From an uncultured Eubacteriales bacterium (GTDB taxonomy: Bacteria > Bacillota > Clostridia > Christensenellales > Aristaeellaceae): a stretch of 64,000 bases of DNA. Below, in pieces: positions 34,944 to 42,276 of the stretch (positions are counted from its first letter, which is position 1; the number at the start of each line of letters is the position of its first letter). The notes beneath the pieces were generated by a model. That model searched no databases, had not been told where the DNA came from, and saw only the letters and a list, made by a program, of their open reading frames with translations. A program made the translations under genes and the position numbers. The stretch spans positions 41,797 through 105,796 of the forward strand of contig ONRC01000012.1 of NCBI GenBank assembly GCA_900320085.1, given 5' to 3'.

Positions 34944-35417
34944 TCACCGGATGACATGCCAGTCCCTGGCTTCTTCCGCGTCAGGCGCCTCAAAGCACCG
35001 CACGCATTTTTGCAGCAGGCCCTCATCCACAAAATAGTCGGATGGGCCGGGGGCGGCGTTTCGCAGGGCGATATTTTCCCACCACCGGGCGTCCTGAATA
35101 TCCAGATAATACCATTGAAAAGAAATCGCTTTATCCGCAAAATACGCGCTGGTTTCCGCCCGGTCCGCTTTCCGCCAGAAGCCCCAGTCGAGAATCACAT
35201 TCGCCCCGCAGGCGACGGTTTCCGCCGCTTTCCGCAATAAAAAAGCCTTCACCCCGGCGGACACGGCGGCGTAAGCCTCGTCGCCTTCTGGCTGGGGGAA
35301 CAGCGTCATGATTTCGTCGCAGGACAGGATCACCGCGTTTTTCTCCCGGGCCAGCGTCCGGGCGAAGGTGGATTTCCCAGCGCAGATTTTTCCGCAGATC
35401 AAATGTACAGCAGCCAT
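34944..35417 (-). CDS. Small P-loop kinase-like ATPase
   Basis: A 157-residue AAA_33/zeta-like P-loop protein with Walker A GKICAGKST at residues 9-17. It shows ILSCDEIM, a DWGFWRKADR segment like those of small-molecule kinases, and an AALRNAAPG region. Such proteins phosphorylate small metabolites or act as toxins in the zeta group. No antitoxin gene is adjacent. The first codon is three bases past the stop of the upstream UDG-like gene, so the two may be transcribed together. Substrate unknown. Confidence 0.8.
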   Translation of the reverse strand: MAAVHLICGKICAGKSTFARTLAREKNAVILSCDEIMTLFPQPEGDEAYAAVSAGVKAFLLRKAAETVACGANVILDWGFWRKADRAETSAYFADKAISFQWYYLDIQDARWWENIALRNAAPGPSDYFVDEGLLQKCVRCFEAPDAEEARDWHVIR

Positions 35418-35420
35418 CGG

Positions 35421-36011
35421 TCATCCTCCTTTCGCGTCTTGCAGCGCTTCGGCCAGGGTGAGCACATCCTCCTCATACACCGGCGCCAATGCGCGGCGAT
35501 AGATGATGGACGCGGGATGATACAGCGAAAACAGCGGAACGTCCACCTTGCTTTGCAGCCATTGTCCGTGGCAGTCGCCCACGGTGTTTTTGTTTTCCGT
35601 GAGCGCTTTTAGCGGGATATTGCCCAGCGTGACCAGATACCGCGGGTTCACGGCCCTGATTTCCTTCATCAGCCAGGGGATAAACAGTGACAGCTCCTCT
35701 TTGTTTGGCGCGCGGTTGCGGGTGCGGCCGGTGGGGCCGATTTCCGTGGGGCGGATTTTAACCGTGTTGGACACAAAGATTTCCTCCCGATCCAGCCGGG
35801 CCAGGGTCAGAAATTCATCCAGATTTTTGCCCGCCTTGCCCACGAAGGGGCGGCGCTTGATGACCTCCGTCTCTCCCGGCGCTTCGCCGATGAGCATGAG
35901 CACCGGGTTGCTGTCTTTGCCTTCGCCCAGCACCAGAGGCTTATCCTCCCCCGGCCAGAGGGGCTTGAAAAAAGCCTGCATTGCCTGATACACCGATTGT
36001 ACCGTGGGCAT
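35421..36011 (-). CDS. Uracil-DNA-glycosylase superfamily protein lacking Fe-S cysteines
   Basis: A 196-residue protein with the UDG fold motifs: GEAPGETE (motif A), RPFVGKAGKNLDEFL, SNTVKIRP, LVTLGNIPLKAL and LYHPASI (motif B). It has a single Cys, so the four cysteine ligands of family-4 UDGs are missing. The neighbouring gene at 36173-36745 is a canonical family-4 enzyme. This one may be a derived UDG with another substrate or no catalytic role. The ATG at 36011 is used; a GTG start 12 bases earlier is possible. Confidence 0.8.
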   Translation of the reverse strand: MPTVQSVYQAMQAFFKPLWPGEDKPLVLGEGKDSNPVLMLIGEAPGETEVIKRRPFVGKAGKNLDEFLTLARLDREEIFVSNTVKIRPTEIGPTGRTRNRAPNKEELSLFIPWLMKEIRAVNPRYLVTLGNIPLKALTENKNTVGDCHGQWLQSKVDVPLFSLYHPASIIYRRALAPVYEEDVLTLAEALQDAKGG

Positions 36012-36172
36012 GGCTTTCACCACTTTTCGTTATCATGACATTGAATAAAGTGTGGAGGGTTGAGTTTTTTCTGCGTTCCACCTTTTGCCCGCAGCATGAA
36101 CGCGCGACGATGATTCGCTATATAGAACTCCACACTCCACTCTCCAAACTCCAAACTGATGAAAAGCGTCCT

Positions 36173-36745
36173 TTACGCTTCCCCCTCAGAGCTGACTTCC
36201 GCCAGCTTTGCCTTCACAGCCTGAAGATCGTGCCAGGCGTCGCGCTTTTTGCTTTCGTCCCGCAGCAGGGCGGCAGGATGATAGGTAGGCATGAACCAGA
36301 CACCTTTCCGTTCCATCCACTTTCCCCGGTCGCGGGTGATGCGCGCCTGGTCTCCCAGCACGGCGCGGGCAGCGGTGGCCCCCAGCAGCACCACCACCCT
36401 GGGCCGCACCAGCGCAAACTGAGCTCTGAGATATGGCAGGCAGGCAGCGGCTTCCTCCGGGGTGGGCACGCGGTTCTGGGGCGGGCGGCACTTGACCACG
36501 TTGCAGATATACACCTGCTCCCGCGTCATGCCGATGGCGGTAATCATCCTGGTCAGCAGCTGCCCCGCCGCGCCGACGAACGCCAGGCCCTGCATATCCT
36601 CGTCCGCGCCGGGCCCTTCGCCGATGAACATGAGGTCGGCGTTCCCGTCGCCCTGCCCCGGCACCTTATGGTGAATGCGGCGGCATAAATCGCACTTATC
36701 ACACGCTTCGATTTCCGCGTGCAGCGAATTCCAGGACACCTTCAT
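36173..36745 (-). CDS. Family 4 uracil-DNA glycosylase
   Basis: A 190-residue Fe-S UDG that removes uracil from DNA, starting base-excision repair. The four cysteine ligands appear as ACDKCDLC in the N-terminal region and CNVVKC and CLP in the middle. Motif A is GEGPGADED, and the FVGAAGQLL loop and motif B TYHPAALLR are as in family 4. It lies on the minus strand ahead of the Fe-S-less homologue, with about 160 bases between them that include a repeat-like stretch near 36050-36160. Confidence 0.93.
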   Translation of the reverse strand: MKVSWNSLHAEIEACDKCDLCRRIHHKVPGQGDGNADLMFIGEGPGADEDMQGLAFVGAAGQLLTRMITAIGMTREQVYICNVVKCRPPQNRVPTPEEAAACLPYLRAQFALVRPRVVVLLGATAARAVLGDQARITRDRGKWMERKGVWFMPTYHPAALLRDESKKRDAWHDLQAVKAKLAEVSSEGEA

Positions 36746-36794
36746 CGCCGCGGCCTCCTTTTATAGTATGGCGAAGCGGACTGCAAAACATGCG

Positions 36795-37016
36795 CTATTG
36801 CAGCCGGGTACGGATGAGGGAAAAGGTGCTGGAAAAATCCTGGGACAGCCAGGAAATCAGGCTGAACAGCAGGGCCAGCAGGATAAAAATACAAATCACG
36901 CCCAGCACCACGCCCAAAAAATCCAGCATTTTATAGATCAGGCTGAACCGCTCGCGCCTCTCCTCCCGCGCCATTTTCATACGCTGTTCCATTTGTTGAC
37001 GGCCTGACTGCGACAT
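36795..37016 (-). CDS. Small single-span membrane protein
   Basis: A 73-residue protein. A charged N-terminal 28 residues (MEQRMKMAREERRER) is followed by a hydrophobic segment (about 37-60, VVLGVICIFILLALLFSLIS). AGGAGG stands seven bases before the ATG. The gene starts 20 bases past the trmL stop on the same strand and is probably part of that operon. No family is recognised. Confidence 0.7.
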   Translation of the reverse strand: MSQSGRQQMEQRMKMAREERRERFSLIYKMLDFLGVVLGVICIFILLALLFSLISWLSQDFSSTFSLIRTRLQ

Positions 37017-37036
37017 GGCGACACCTCCTGCCTCAT

Positions 37037-37552
37037 TTAAACGTAGTCCATCCACGGCGCGGCCTCGTCCTGCCGTCCGGTCAATTGACCCTCCGCCGAC
37101 AGATTGGGAAACCCCTGCTGCCGCAGCGCTTCGTATACGATAATCGCCACGGAATTGGCCAGATTCAGCGACCGGGCGTCAGGCCGCATGGGGATGCGGA
37201 CGCAGCGGTCGTATACCCTTTGCAGCAGCGATTCCGGCAGACCCTTGGTTTCACAGCCGAACACCAGGAAATCATCGGCTCCGTACTGCGCTTCGGTGTA
37301 TGACCGCGGCGCTTTCGTGGACGCGAAGTGATACTGGGCATTCGGATACTTTTCCATCAGCGCTTCAAAGCTGGGCATCACCTGAATATCCACCATAGAA
37401 AAATAATCCAGGCCCGCCCGCTTCATGTATTTGTCCGCCAGCTGGAACCCCAGCGGCTCGATCAGGATCAGCCCGGTGCGGGTGGCGGCACACGTGCGGG
37501 CGATGTTGCCGGTGTTCTGGGGAATCTCCGGCGCGTATAAGACGACGTGCAT
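37037..37552 (-). CDS. trmL: tRNA (cytidine(34)-2'-O)-methyltransferase TrmL
   Basis: A 171-residue SPOUT methyltransferase starting MHVVLYAPEIPQNTGNIARTCAA. It transfers methyl from SAM to the ribose of the wobble base in leucine tRNAs. The trefoil-knot motifs FGCETKGLPE, RIPMRPDARSLNLANSVAI are complete. A longer open frame upstream is only the dispersed repeat at 37.6-38.1 kb, so the ATG at 37552 is chosen, with AAAAGGAAG upstream. Confidence 0.93.
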   Translation of the reverse strand: MHVVLYAPEIPQNTGNIARTCAATRTGLILIEPLGFQLADKYMKRAGLDYFSMVDIQVMPSFEALMEKYPNAQYHFASTKAPRSYTEAQYGADDFLVFGCETKGLPESLLQRVYDRCVRIPMRPDARSLNLANSVAIIVYEALRQQGFPNLSAEGQLTGRQDEAAPWMDYV

Positions 37553-37592
37553 TGCTTCTCTTCCTTTTATAGTCATCTTTTTTATAAATTCT

Positions 37593-38073
37593 TTAGCGGT
37601 GATGTTACAAAGGGCAACGACGGAGCGAGGGCCTGTGCGGCCCTCGTGCACCTGCACCAGGGGGATGATCCCCCTGGACCCGCAATAACGGATAAGGCTT
37701 GATTGGGTAAAACAGCTTGGTTCCCGTTGATGCGTGGAGGAACGCGGAAGTCTGGCTTGGCGCCGTGGTGCTTCTGGCCCGGCGACGAAGCCGCCAACCC
37801 GGATGCTTTGCATCCGGGGAAAGCCAGGGAATCATCCGCAGGGGAAAATTTACTTTCCCCTGCGGATGCTCCCGGGCTTTCTTGGGCCAGAAGCCTTCGA
37901 ACTTATCGTAGCCCCAACGCGGCAGGCGGAGGTTGTTGATATTCCCAACAATGTTATATCGCCGGTTGCGGGTCCAGGGTCCTCAGGACCCTGGCGCAGG
38001 TCTGGGGGCGCGCAGCCCCCAGCGTTCCCTTTTGTCAGCTTTGAAAATCATCCTTGAGCACACGACTGTTAAT
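37593..38073. repeat. MITE/REP-like element, family 2 (large copy)
   Basis: The right end is TCCTTGAGCACACGACTGTT and the left end is an imperfect inverted match (CCTTTGTAACATCACCGCTA on the minus strand). Inside are CCAGGGGGATGATCCCCCTGG, CGCGGAAGTCTGGCTTGG, a hairpin CATCCGCAGGGGAAA/TTTCCCCTGCGGATG and GGTCTGGGGGCG. A segment of about 120 bases (37660-37780) is an inverted copy, with differences, of 57345-57472. Confidence 0.75.
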
Positions 38074-38087
38074 AGTAAAATCCAACA

Positions 38088-38771
38088 TCATTCGTGAGGT
38101 TTCCAGGCTTTGGCCAGCGCGTCCAACAAGCCCAGCAACTGCAAATCCCGCAGCTGTTCGGTAACAAGATCCTCCAGGCCGGGAATCTGCCGCAGGTCCT
38201 CGTCCCAGATCGCCCGGTCGCTGAGGGCGGCGTAGGCCAGGGATTCGGGCGGCATATCGCAGGAGAGGCGGGAGAAGGAGGACAGAACATCTTCATCCTC
38301 ACTGACGAAGCATTTCTCCCCGTTTTTCAGGATGGCATAGCGTCCGTCGTCTTCCTGCCGCACGCCCGCAAACAGCATGATCAGGCAAGCCAGGCTCATG
38401 CACAGGCAGGGGGGCAGATGACCGTCCCGGTCCTCGTAATCCTTCAGGATGGGCAGCGTCTGATCGGCCCAGGCGCGCACGGCGTTGGGCAGCAGTAGGG
38501 CGAGCGGCTGGACGATGGAGGGTTCTTCCATTTCCTTGCATACCGCCATGGCGACAGGATCCAGAATGTCCCGGTGCTCCCCCAGGCAGGGCATGATTTC
38601 ATGCAGCAGCGCATGGCCCAGGAACGCCCGGAGGGTGTCCTCCTTCATGCAGTCGCGAATCGTATCCAGCCCTGCCAGCAGCCCTTCCGGCAGAATCAGC
38701 GATTGCAGGCAGCCCTGCATCCGCGTCCGCGCAATGTTCATTCTTTCCCGGCGCTTTTCCTCGATGATCAT
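38088..38771 (-). CDS. Free-standing C-terminal domain of a UxaB-like altronate oxidoreductase
   Basis: A 227-residue protein that matches only the helical C-terminal half of tagaturonate reductase / mannitol dehydrogenase-type enzymes (LLAGLDTIRDCMKED, FLGHALLHEIMPCL, ALLLPNAVRAW). The N-terminal Rossmann NAD-binding half is absent. Nevertheless a strong GGGGGAGG lies upstream of the ATG and the frame is intact, so it is likely translated. It could be a remnant after an in-frame loss or a new single-domain protein. No uronate pathway genes are nearby. Confidence 0.6.
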   Translation of the reverse strand: MIIEEKRRERMNIARTRMQGCLQSLILPEGLLAGLDTIRDCMKEDTLRAFLGHALLHEIMPCLGEHRDILDPVAMAVCKEMEEPSIVQPLALLLPNAVRAWADQTLPILKDYEDRDGHLPPCLCMSLACLIMLFAGVRQEDDGRYAILKNGEKCFVSEDEDVLSSFSRLSCDMPPESLAYAALSDRAIWDEDLRQIPGLEDLVTEQLRDLQLLGLLDALAKAWKPHE

Positions 38772-38844
38772 GGCGTATCCTCCCCCTGCTTCCTTTCCCA
38801 GTGTATTTTACCAAAGTTTCCCCCGCCTGTAAAGAAAGTGTTTC

Positions 38845-38886
38845 ACAGAAAAAAACCGGCTTTCCGTTTGATTCGGAAAACCGGAT
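38845..38886 (-). terminator. Terminator after the Lgt-like gene
   Basis: On the minus strand AATCCGGTTTTCCG and CGGAAAGCCGGTT form the stem, followed by TTTTTTTCTGTG, 15 to 55 bases past the stop of the Lgt-like gene. Confidence 0.82.
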
Positions 38887-38900
38887 TGATCATCATTTTG

Positions 38901-39827
38901 TCAGGCTTGTTTTACCTGCCGCAGCCGTCTGCCGGTAACAAAGCGTTCCAGGGCAGCGAAGCCGACAAGAGCGGCGATCATCACGCAGTACCAGATGGCG
39001 TCCGGAACCGACGGCACCTTGTCCAGGCCGAACTCCACGCCCACGATCACAACCACGCAGCCCAGCGCCGCGAAGCACGGCCAGAAGCGCTTCCAGAAGC
39101 CCTTAGCCCCCGTATATTGCAGGCAGCCGTAAATCAGCAGTCCCTCAATGATCACGCCGCATAGCACCTGCTCGATGCGCACAAAGCCCCAGCGCATACC
39201 CTGTGACCGTAGACTTTCACAGAAAATCTGCGGAACACACAGATAGTAGACAACCCGCTCAAAGCGCAGGCTGACAATGTCGTCCCCCTTTTTCCAAACG
39301 GAGAAGATCACGGCTGCAATTAACGCAAACAACGCTTCCAGGAAGAACACTGCCCAGAACCAAAGCTGATTCCAATCACTTTGAACAGCGAATGGTATCC
39401 TTTCAAAAAAAGCAATTTCAACTAACTTTCCTGCGCCCTGCATGTCTAGAAAGACCTCGGCGACGCGCGCGCCCGCGGTCATGAACGCGCCAACCGGGGC
39501 AAACAGGCTGAGCAGGCTGGCGGGCTGAATTTTATGCAGCCTCGCGCTGATCACCATACCCAGCACCATGCCAAGACAGCCGCCGATGAAGGAAAACTCC
39601 GACGCCTCCAGCCGTATCAGAGAAGCCCAGCCGTACCGCGGCCACACCTTGCTGGACAAAAGCACCGTATACAGCGCTTTCGCCACCACGAACGCCAGCA
39701 CAGCGCCCAATAAAACGCCAGTGAAAACGGGGGCGAGTTTCATCCCCCGTTTGTTTGCCCGAACCGCCAGCCAGGCCGTGCAAAGGGCCAGCGATAAAAG
39801 CAGAAACAGCCAATATGCAATGTTCAT
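38901..39827 (-). CDS. Lgt-like prolipoprotein diacylglyceryl transferase family protein
   Basis: A 308-residue membrane protein with about eight hydrophobic segments. Residues about 77-125 (SFIGGCLGMVLGMVISARLH and FAPVGAFMTAGARVAEVF) resemble the Lgt signature region, where the canonical form has GRLANFIN. The match is distant, and the lipid-binding histidines cannot be verified here. A true Lgt attaches diacylglycerol to lipobox cysteines. This may instead be one of the divergent Lgt-like proteins of Clostridia. It follows the glycosidase gene without a gap. Confidence 0.65.
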   Translation of the reverse strand: MNIAYWLFLLLSLALCTAWLAVRANKRGMKLAPVFTGVLLGAVLAFVVAKALYTVLLSSKVWPRYGWASLIRLEASEFSFIGGCLGMVLGMVISARLHKIQPASLLSLFAPVGAFMTAGARVAEVFLDMQGAGKLVEIAFFERIPFAVQSDWNQLWFWAVFFLEALFALIAAVIFSVWKKGDDIVSLRFERVVYYLCVPQIFCESLRSQGMRWGFVRIEQVLCGVIIEGLLIYGCLQYTGAKGFWKRFWPCFAALGCVVVIVGVEFGLDKVPSVPDAIWYCVMIAALVGFAALERFVTGRRLRQVKQA

Positions 39828-40730
39828 TTATTTCGCTCCAAACGCCGACGCGAAGTAGATAATGTCGGCAATATCCCGGGTGTCCGGGCTCTTGGGATCG
39901 TTGACCTTCTGGCCGTTGAAAATCAGCATGGTGGAATCGCCGCCGTCCAGGTTATAAGCCGTTTCCACACCCAGGCTGTACACCAGGCGGGCAAATTCCG
40001 TCAGGTTCATGCCGGAGTTGCCGCGGGCGGGCGGACCGCAGCAAATGCACTTGTATTCGAGGGGCCCCACCTGGGCGATGCACATTCTCTGTCGGCGCTC
40101 CTCGGCGCGCATGTCGTAGCGCAGATCCATATCCCGCACCATCTTGCCGTTCTCCACCAGCACTGGACCGAAGAAGAACGCCTGAACCACCTTTTTACCG
40201 TTGATGGTCTGGCCCACCTGGCCGGTAAAGGGATTGCGCACGATATGGAAATCCCCGTCCTCGTCAATCAGCAGCACATCGCGGTCACCCCGCAGATCAT
40301 CCAGGAACAGTTGACCCTGCCGCAGGATATAGCCGTGATGGGTGAAATAAAAATAATCGCCGTTAATGGCCAGCACCGCATTGACGCGCCGGGCCATGGC
40401 GGTGCCCTTCATCGTCATTTCGGAATGGAAACCGTTGGCCGCCGTGGTACGCAGCTGGGAAGGATGGGCGATCTTGATCGAAGCCACCCAGTATTCACAG
40501 CCCGTTTCCGCCCCGCGGTCAAACACGCCGTACTGCACCTTCACGGCGATGGTCGGGTCAGCGTATGTGGTGTTGCCATAAAAATATTCTTCTTTGAGCG
40601 GCATCCCGCCTGAAAAATCCCAAGGCAGTTTATAAGTCGTTTCCGCGGCGGCGATGCTTTGCATCGGCCCGGCACAGGCAAGCATGAACGCGCACAGAAG
40701 GATGAACAGCCGCTGAGATGCTTTTCGCAT
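39828..40730 (-). CDS. Secreted phosphodiester glycosidase (NAGPA domain)
   Basis: A 300-residue exported protein with a signal peptide (LFILLCAFMLACAGPMQSIAAA). The NAGPA/DUF2233 domain covers most of the rest, with VNAVLAINGDYFYF, FFFGPVLVENG and the hallmark AYNLDGGDSTMLIFNG near the end. Bacterial members hydrolyse glycosyl phosphodiesters or act on wall polymers. The start at 40730 is used, with AAGGGG upstream. A consensus promoter lies at 40764-40792. The Lgt-like gene follows directly. Confidence 0.88.
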   Translation of the reverse strand: MRKASQRLFILLCAFMLACAGPMQSIAAAETTYKLPWDFSGGMPLKEEYFYGNTTYADPTIAVKVQYGVFDRGAETGCEYWVASIKIAHPSQLRTTAANGFHSEMTMKGTAMARRVNAVLAINGDYFYFTHHGYILRQGQLFLDDLRGDRDVLLIDEDGDFHIVRNPFTGQVGQTINGKKVVQAFFFGPVLVENGKMVRDMDLRYDMRAEERRQRMCIAQVGPLEYKCICCGPPARGNSGMNLTEFARLVYSLGVETAYNLDGGDSTMLIFNGQKVNDPKSPDTRDIADIIYFASAFGAK

Positions 40731-40763
40731 TCCCCGTACCCCTTTCCAAATACTCCACAAACC

Positions 40764-40792
40764 ATTATAAAATGTCGAAATGTGGTTGTCAA
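40764..40792 (-). promoter_or_regulatory. Consensus sigma-A promoter of the glycosidase operon
   Basis: Perfect TTGACA and TATAAT on the minus strand, 17 bases apart, 34 bases before the ATG. It is the best promoter in the window by eye. Confidence 0.9.
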
Positions 40793-40873
40793 TAGAATTT
40801 TTTACTTAAACGTATCAAATATGTAACTTTTCTGTAACAAATTCTTTTCCTCTGGCAAGTCCGGCAAAAACAG

Positions 40874-40902
40874 ATGACAAACCGGTCGGAATCCGTTATA
40901 AT
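40874..40902 (+). promoter_or_regulatory. Promoter of the APH/NahK-like gene
   Basis: ATGACA (5 of 6 matches to TTGACA) and perfect TATAAT are separated by 17 bases. It diverges from the glycosidase promoter. Confidence 0.8.
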
Positions 40903-40976
40903 AACGGCAGACGGAATAAAATTCATGCCACGAAGGAAAAAAAGCCTTTCCCTGGCATTCAACGGGAGGATGTACC

Positions 40977-42038
40977 ATGGAGCATATCATTTCCCACTTT
41001 CAGCTGCAAGGCGCGCCTATCCGCTGCGAGCGGTATGGCAACGGCCACATCAATGAAACCTACCTGCTGGAAACCGACGCGCCGCACGCCTACATTCTGC
41101 AAAAGGTAAATCGTCAAGTGTTTCCCGACGTTCCGAACCTCATGCGCAACATCCAGCTCGTCACCTCCTATCTCTGGCAGCAGACCCCCGACCCCCGGCG
41201 CGTGCTGACGCTGGTGCCGACAACGGACGGTCAGGCTTATATGGTAGATCCTGACGGAGAATTCTGGCGCGTATATGAATTCGTGACCGACAGCTTATGC
41301 CTGGACCGCCCGGAGAACGAGCGCGATTTACAGCAGAGTGGCCTGGCCTTCGGCACCTTTCAGAACCAATTGGCCTCCTTTCCCGCGCACACGCTGAAGG
41401 AAATCATTCCCCATTTCCACGACACGCCTGTGCGCTATGAGCAGCTAAAAGATGCCATCCGCATGGACCGGGCAGGCCGCGTGAAGGAAGCCAAAGCGGA
41501 AATCGAAGCATACATGGCGTTCGAGAAGTATGCCGGTTTCCTGATGAACTTATTGAAACAGGGAGAATTGCCCCTGCGCGTGACCCATAACGACACCAAG
41601 CTGAACAATGTACTGCTGGACGCCGCCACGCGCACGCCGCTCTGTGTGATTGACCTGGATACCGTGATGCCCGGCCTGGCCGCCAACGATTTCGGCGATT
41701 CCATCCGTTTCGGCGCGGCCACCGCCCGGGAGGACGAGCAGGATTTAAGCAAGGTAGGCATGTCGCTGCAATTGTTTGAAGCCTATGCCCGGGGCTTTCT
41801 GTCCGCCTGCGGGACCCGTCTGACGCCGCTTGAAAAGGAAACGCTTCCCATGGGCGCCATGCTGATGACCCTGGAATGCGGTTCGCGCTTCCTGGCGGAT
41901 TATTTCAACGGCGATGTGTATTTCCACAATGCCCGCCCCGGCCAGAACCTGTGCCGCGCCCGCACGCACATCAAAATGGCGCAGGATATGGAAAGCAAGC
42001 TGGGGCAAATGCAAAAAATCATCGAAAGTATCGTATAA
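40977..42038 (+). CDS. Aminoglycoside-phosphotransferase-fold sugar kinase (NahK-like)
   Basis: A 353-residue APH-fold kinase. The nucleotide loop is GNGHINETYLL, followed by YILQKVN with the catalytic-lobe Lys. The Brenner motif is RVTHNDTKLNNVLLD and the metal site is CVIDLDTVMPG. The length and the sequences FGDSIRFGAATA and YFNGDVYF are like N-acetylhexosamine 1-kinase (NahK) and related proteins of gut bacteria, not like drug-resistance APHs. Phosphorylation of a hexosamine is therefore likely. GGGAGG precedes the ATG. A GC-rich hairpin (42062-42089) follows the gene. Confidence 0.85.
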   Translation: MEHIISHFQLQGAPIRCERYGNGHINETYLLETDAPHAYILQKVNRQVFPDVPNLMRNIQLVTSYLWQQTPDPRRVLTLVPTTDGQAYMVDPDGEFWRVYEFVTDSLCLDRPENERDLQQSGLAFGTFQNQLASFPAHTLKEIIPHFHDTPVRYEQLKDAIRMDRAGRVKEAKAEIEAYMAFEKYAGFLMNLLKQGELPLRVTHNDTKLNNVLLDAATRTPLCVIDLDTVMPGLAANDFGDSIRFGAATAREDEQDLSKVGMSLQLFEAYARGFLSACGTRLTPLEKETLPMGAMLMTLECGSRFLADYFNGDVYFHNARPGQNLCRARTHIKMAQDMESKLGQMQKIIESIV

Positions 42039-42061
42039 ACCAGACAGCTTTTTAACCCAAA

Positions 42062-42089
42062 CGGAGCCGCGCATTGCTGCGCGGCTCCG
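42062..42089 (+). terminator. Hairpin after the APH/NahK-like gene
   Basis: CGGAGCCGCGCA and TGCGCGGCTCCG form a perfect 12-base stem 24 bases past the stop. The following tract (CTCGTTTATGC) has few T residues. Confidence 0.6.
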
Positions 42090-42132
42090 CTCGTTTATGC
42101 TTTCTTGATTTATATTGTTCGCGTTCCAAGAC

Positions 42133-42270
42133 AAATGCAGCGAAGGGTATCATCATAAATGACGAGGCAGGAGCCGCACCGAACCCTGGTTCGGGTCTGG
42201 GGCGAACAGCCCCAGCGTTTCCTCCTCATCGGCATTGTTTTTCCACCCTTGAGAACGTAATTGTTATCAG
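42133..42270. repeat. MITE/REP-like element, family 2 (short copy)
   Basis: The right end CCCTTGAGAACGTAATTGTT matches the family-2 end. Inside, GGTCTGGGGCGAACAGCCCCAG corresponds to GGTCTGGGGGCGCGCAGCCCCC at 38.0 kb. The left end is not clear. Confidence 0.6.
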
Positions 42271-42276
42271 TTTAAA

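Noticed and set aside
34944..35417. Zeta-toxin-like P-loop protein as part of a toxin-antitoxin pair
   Set aside because: No antitoxin-like small gene is adjacent; it is packed against a UDG-like gene instead. A small-molecule kinase reading is at least as likely.
36045..36160. Inverted AGTGTGGAGGGTTGAG-type stretch between the two UDG genes as another MITE
   Set aside because: CTCCACACTCCACTCTCC is a partial partner, but the ends do not match family 1, 2 or 3 and no second copy was seen in the window.
37553..37813. N-terminal extension of trmL and a similar frame start at 57.26 kb
   Set aside because: The shared peptide-like sequence in both is the inverted dispersed repeat read in frame, not a conserved domain. 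TrmL homologues begin at MHVVLYAPEIPQNTG.
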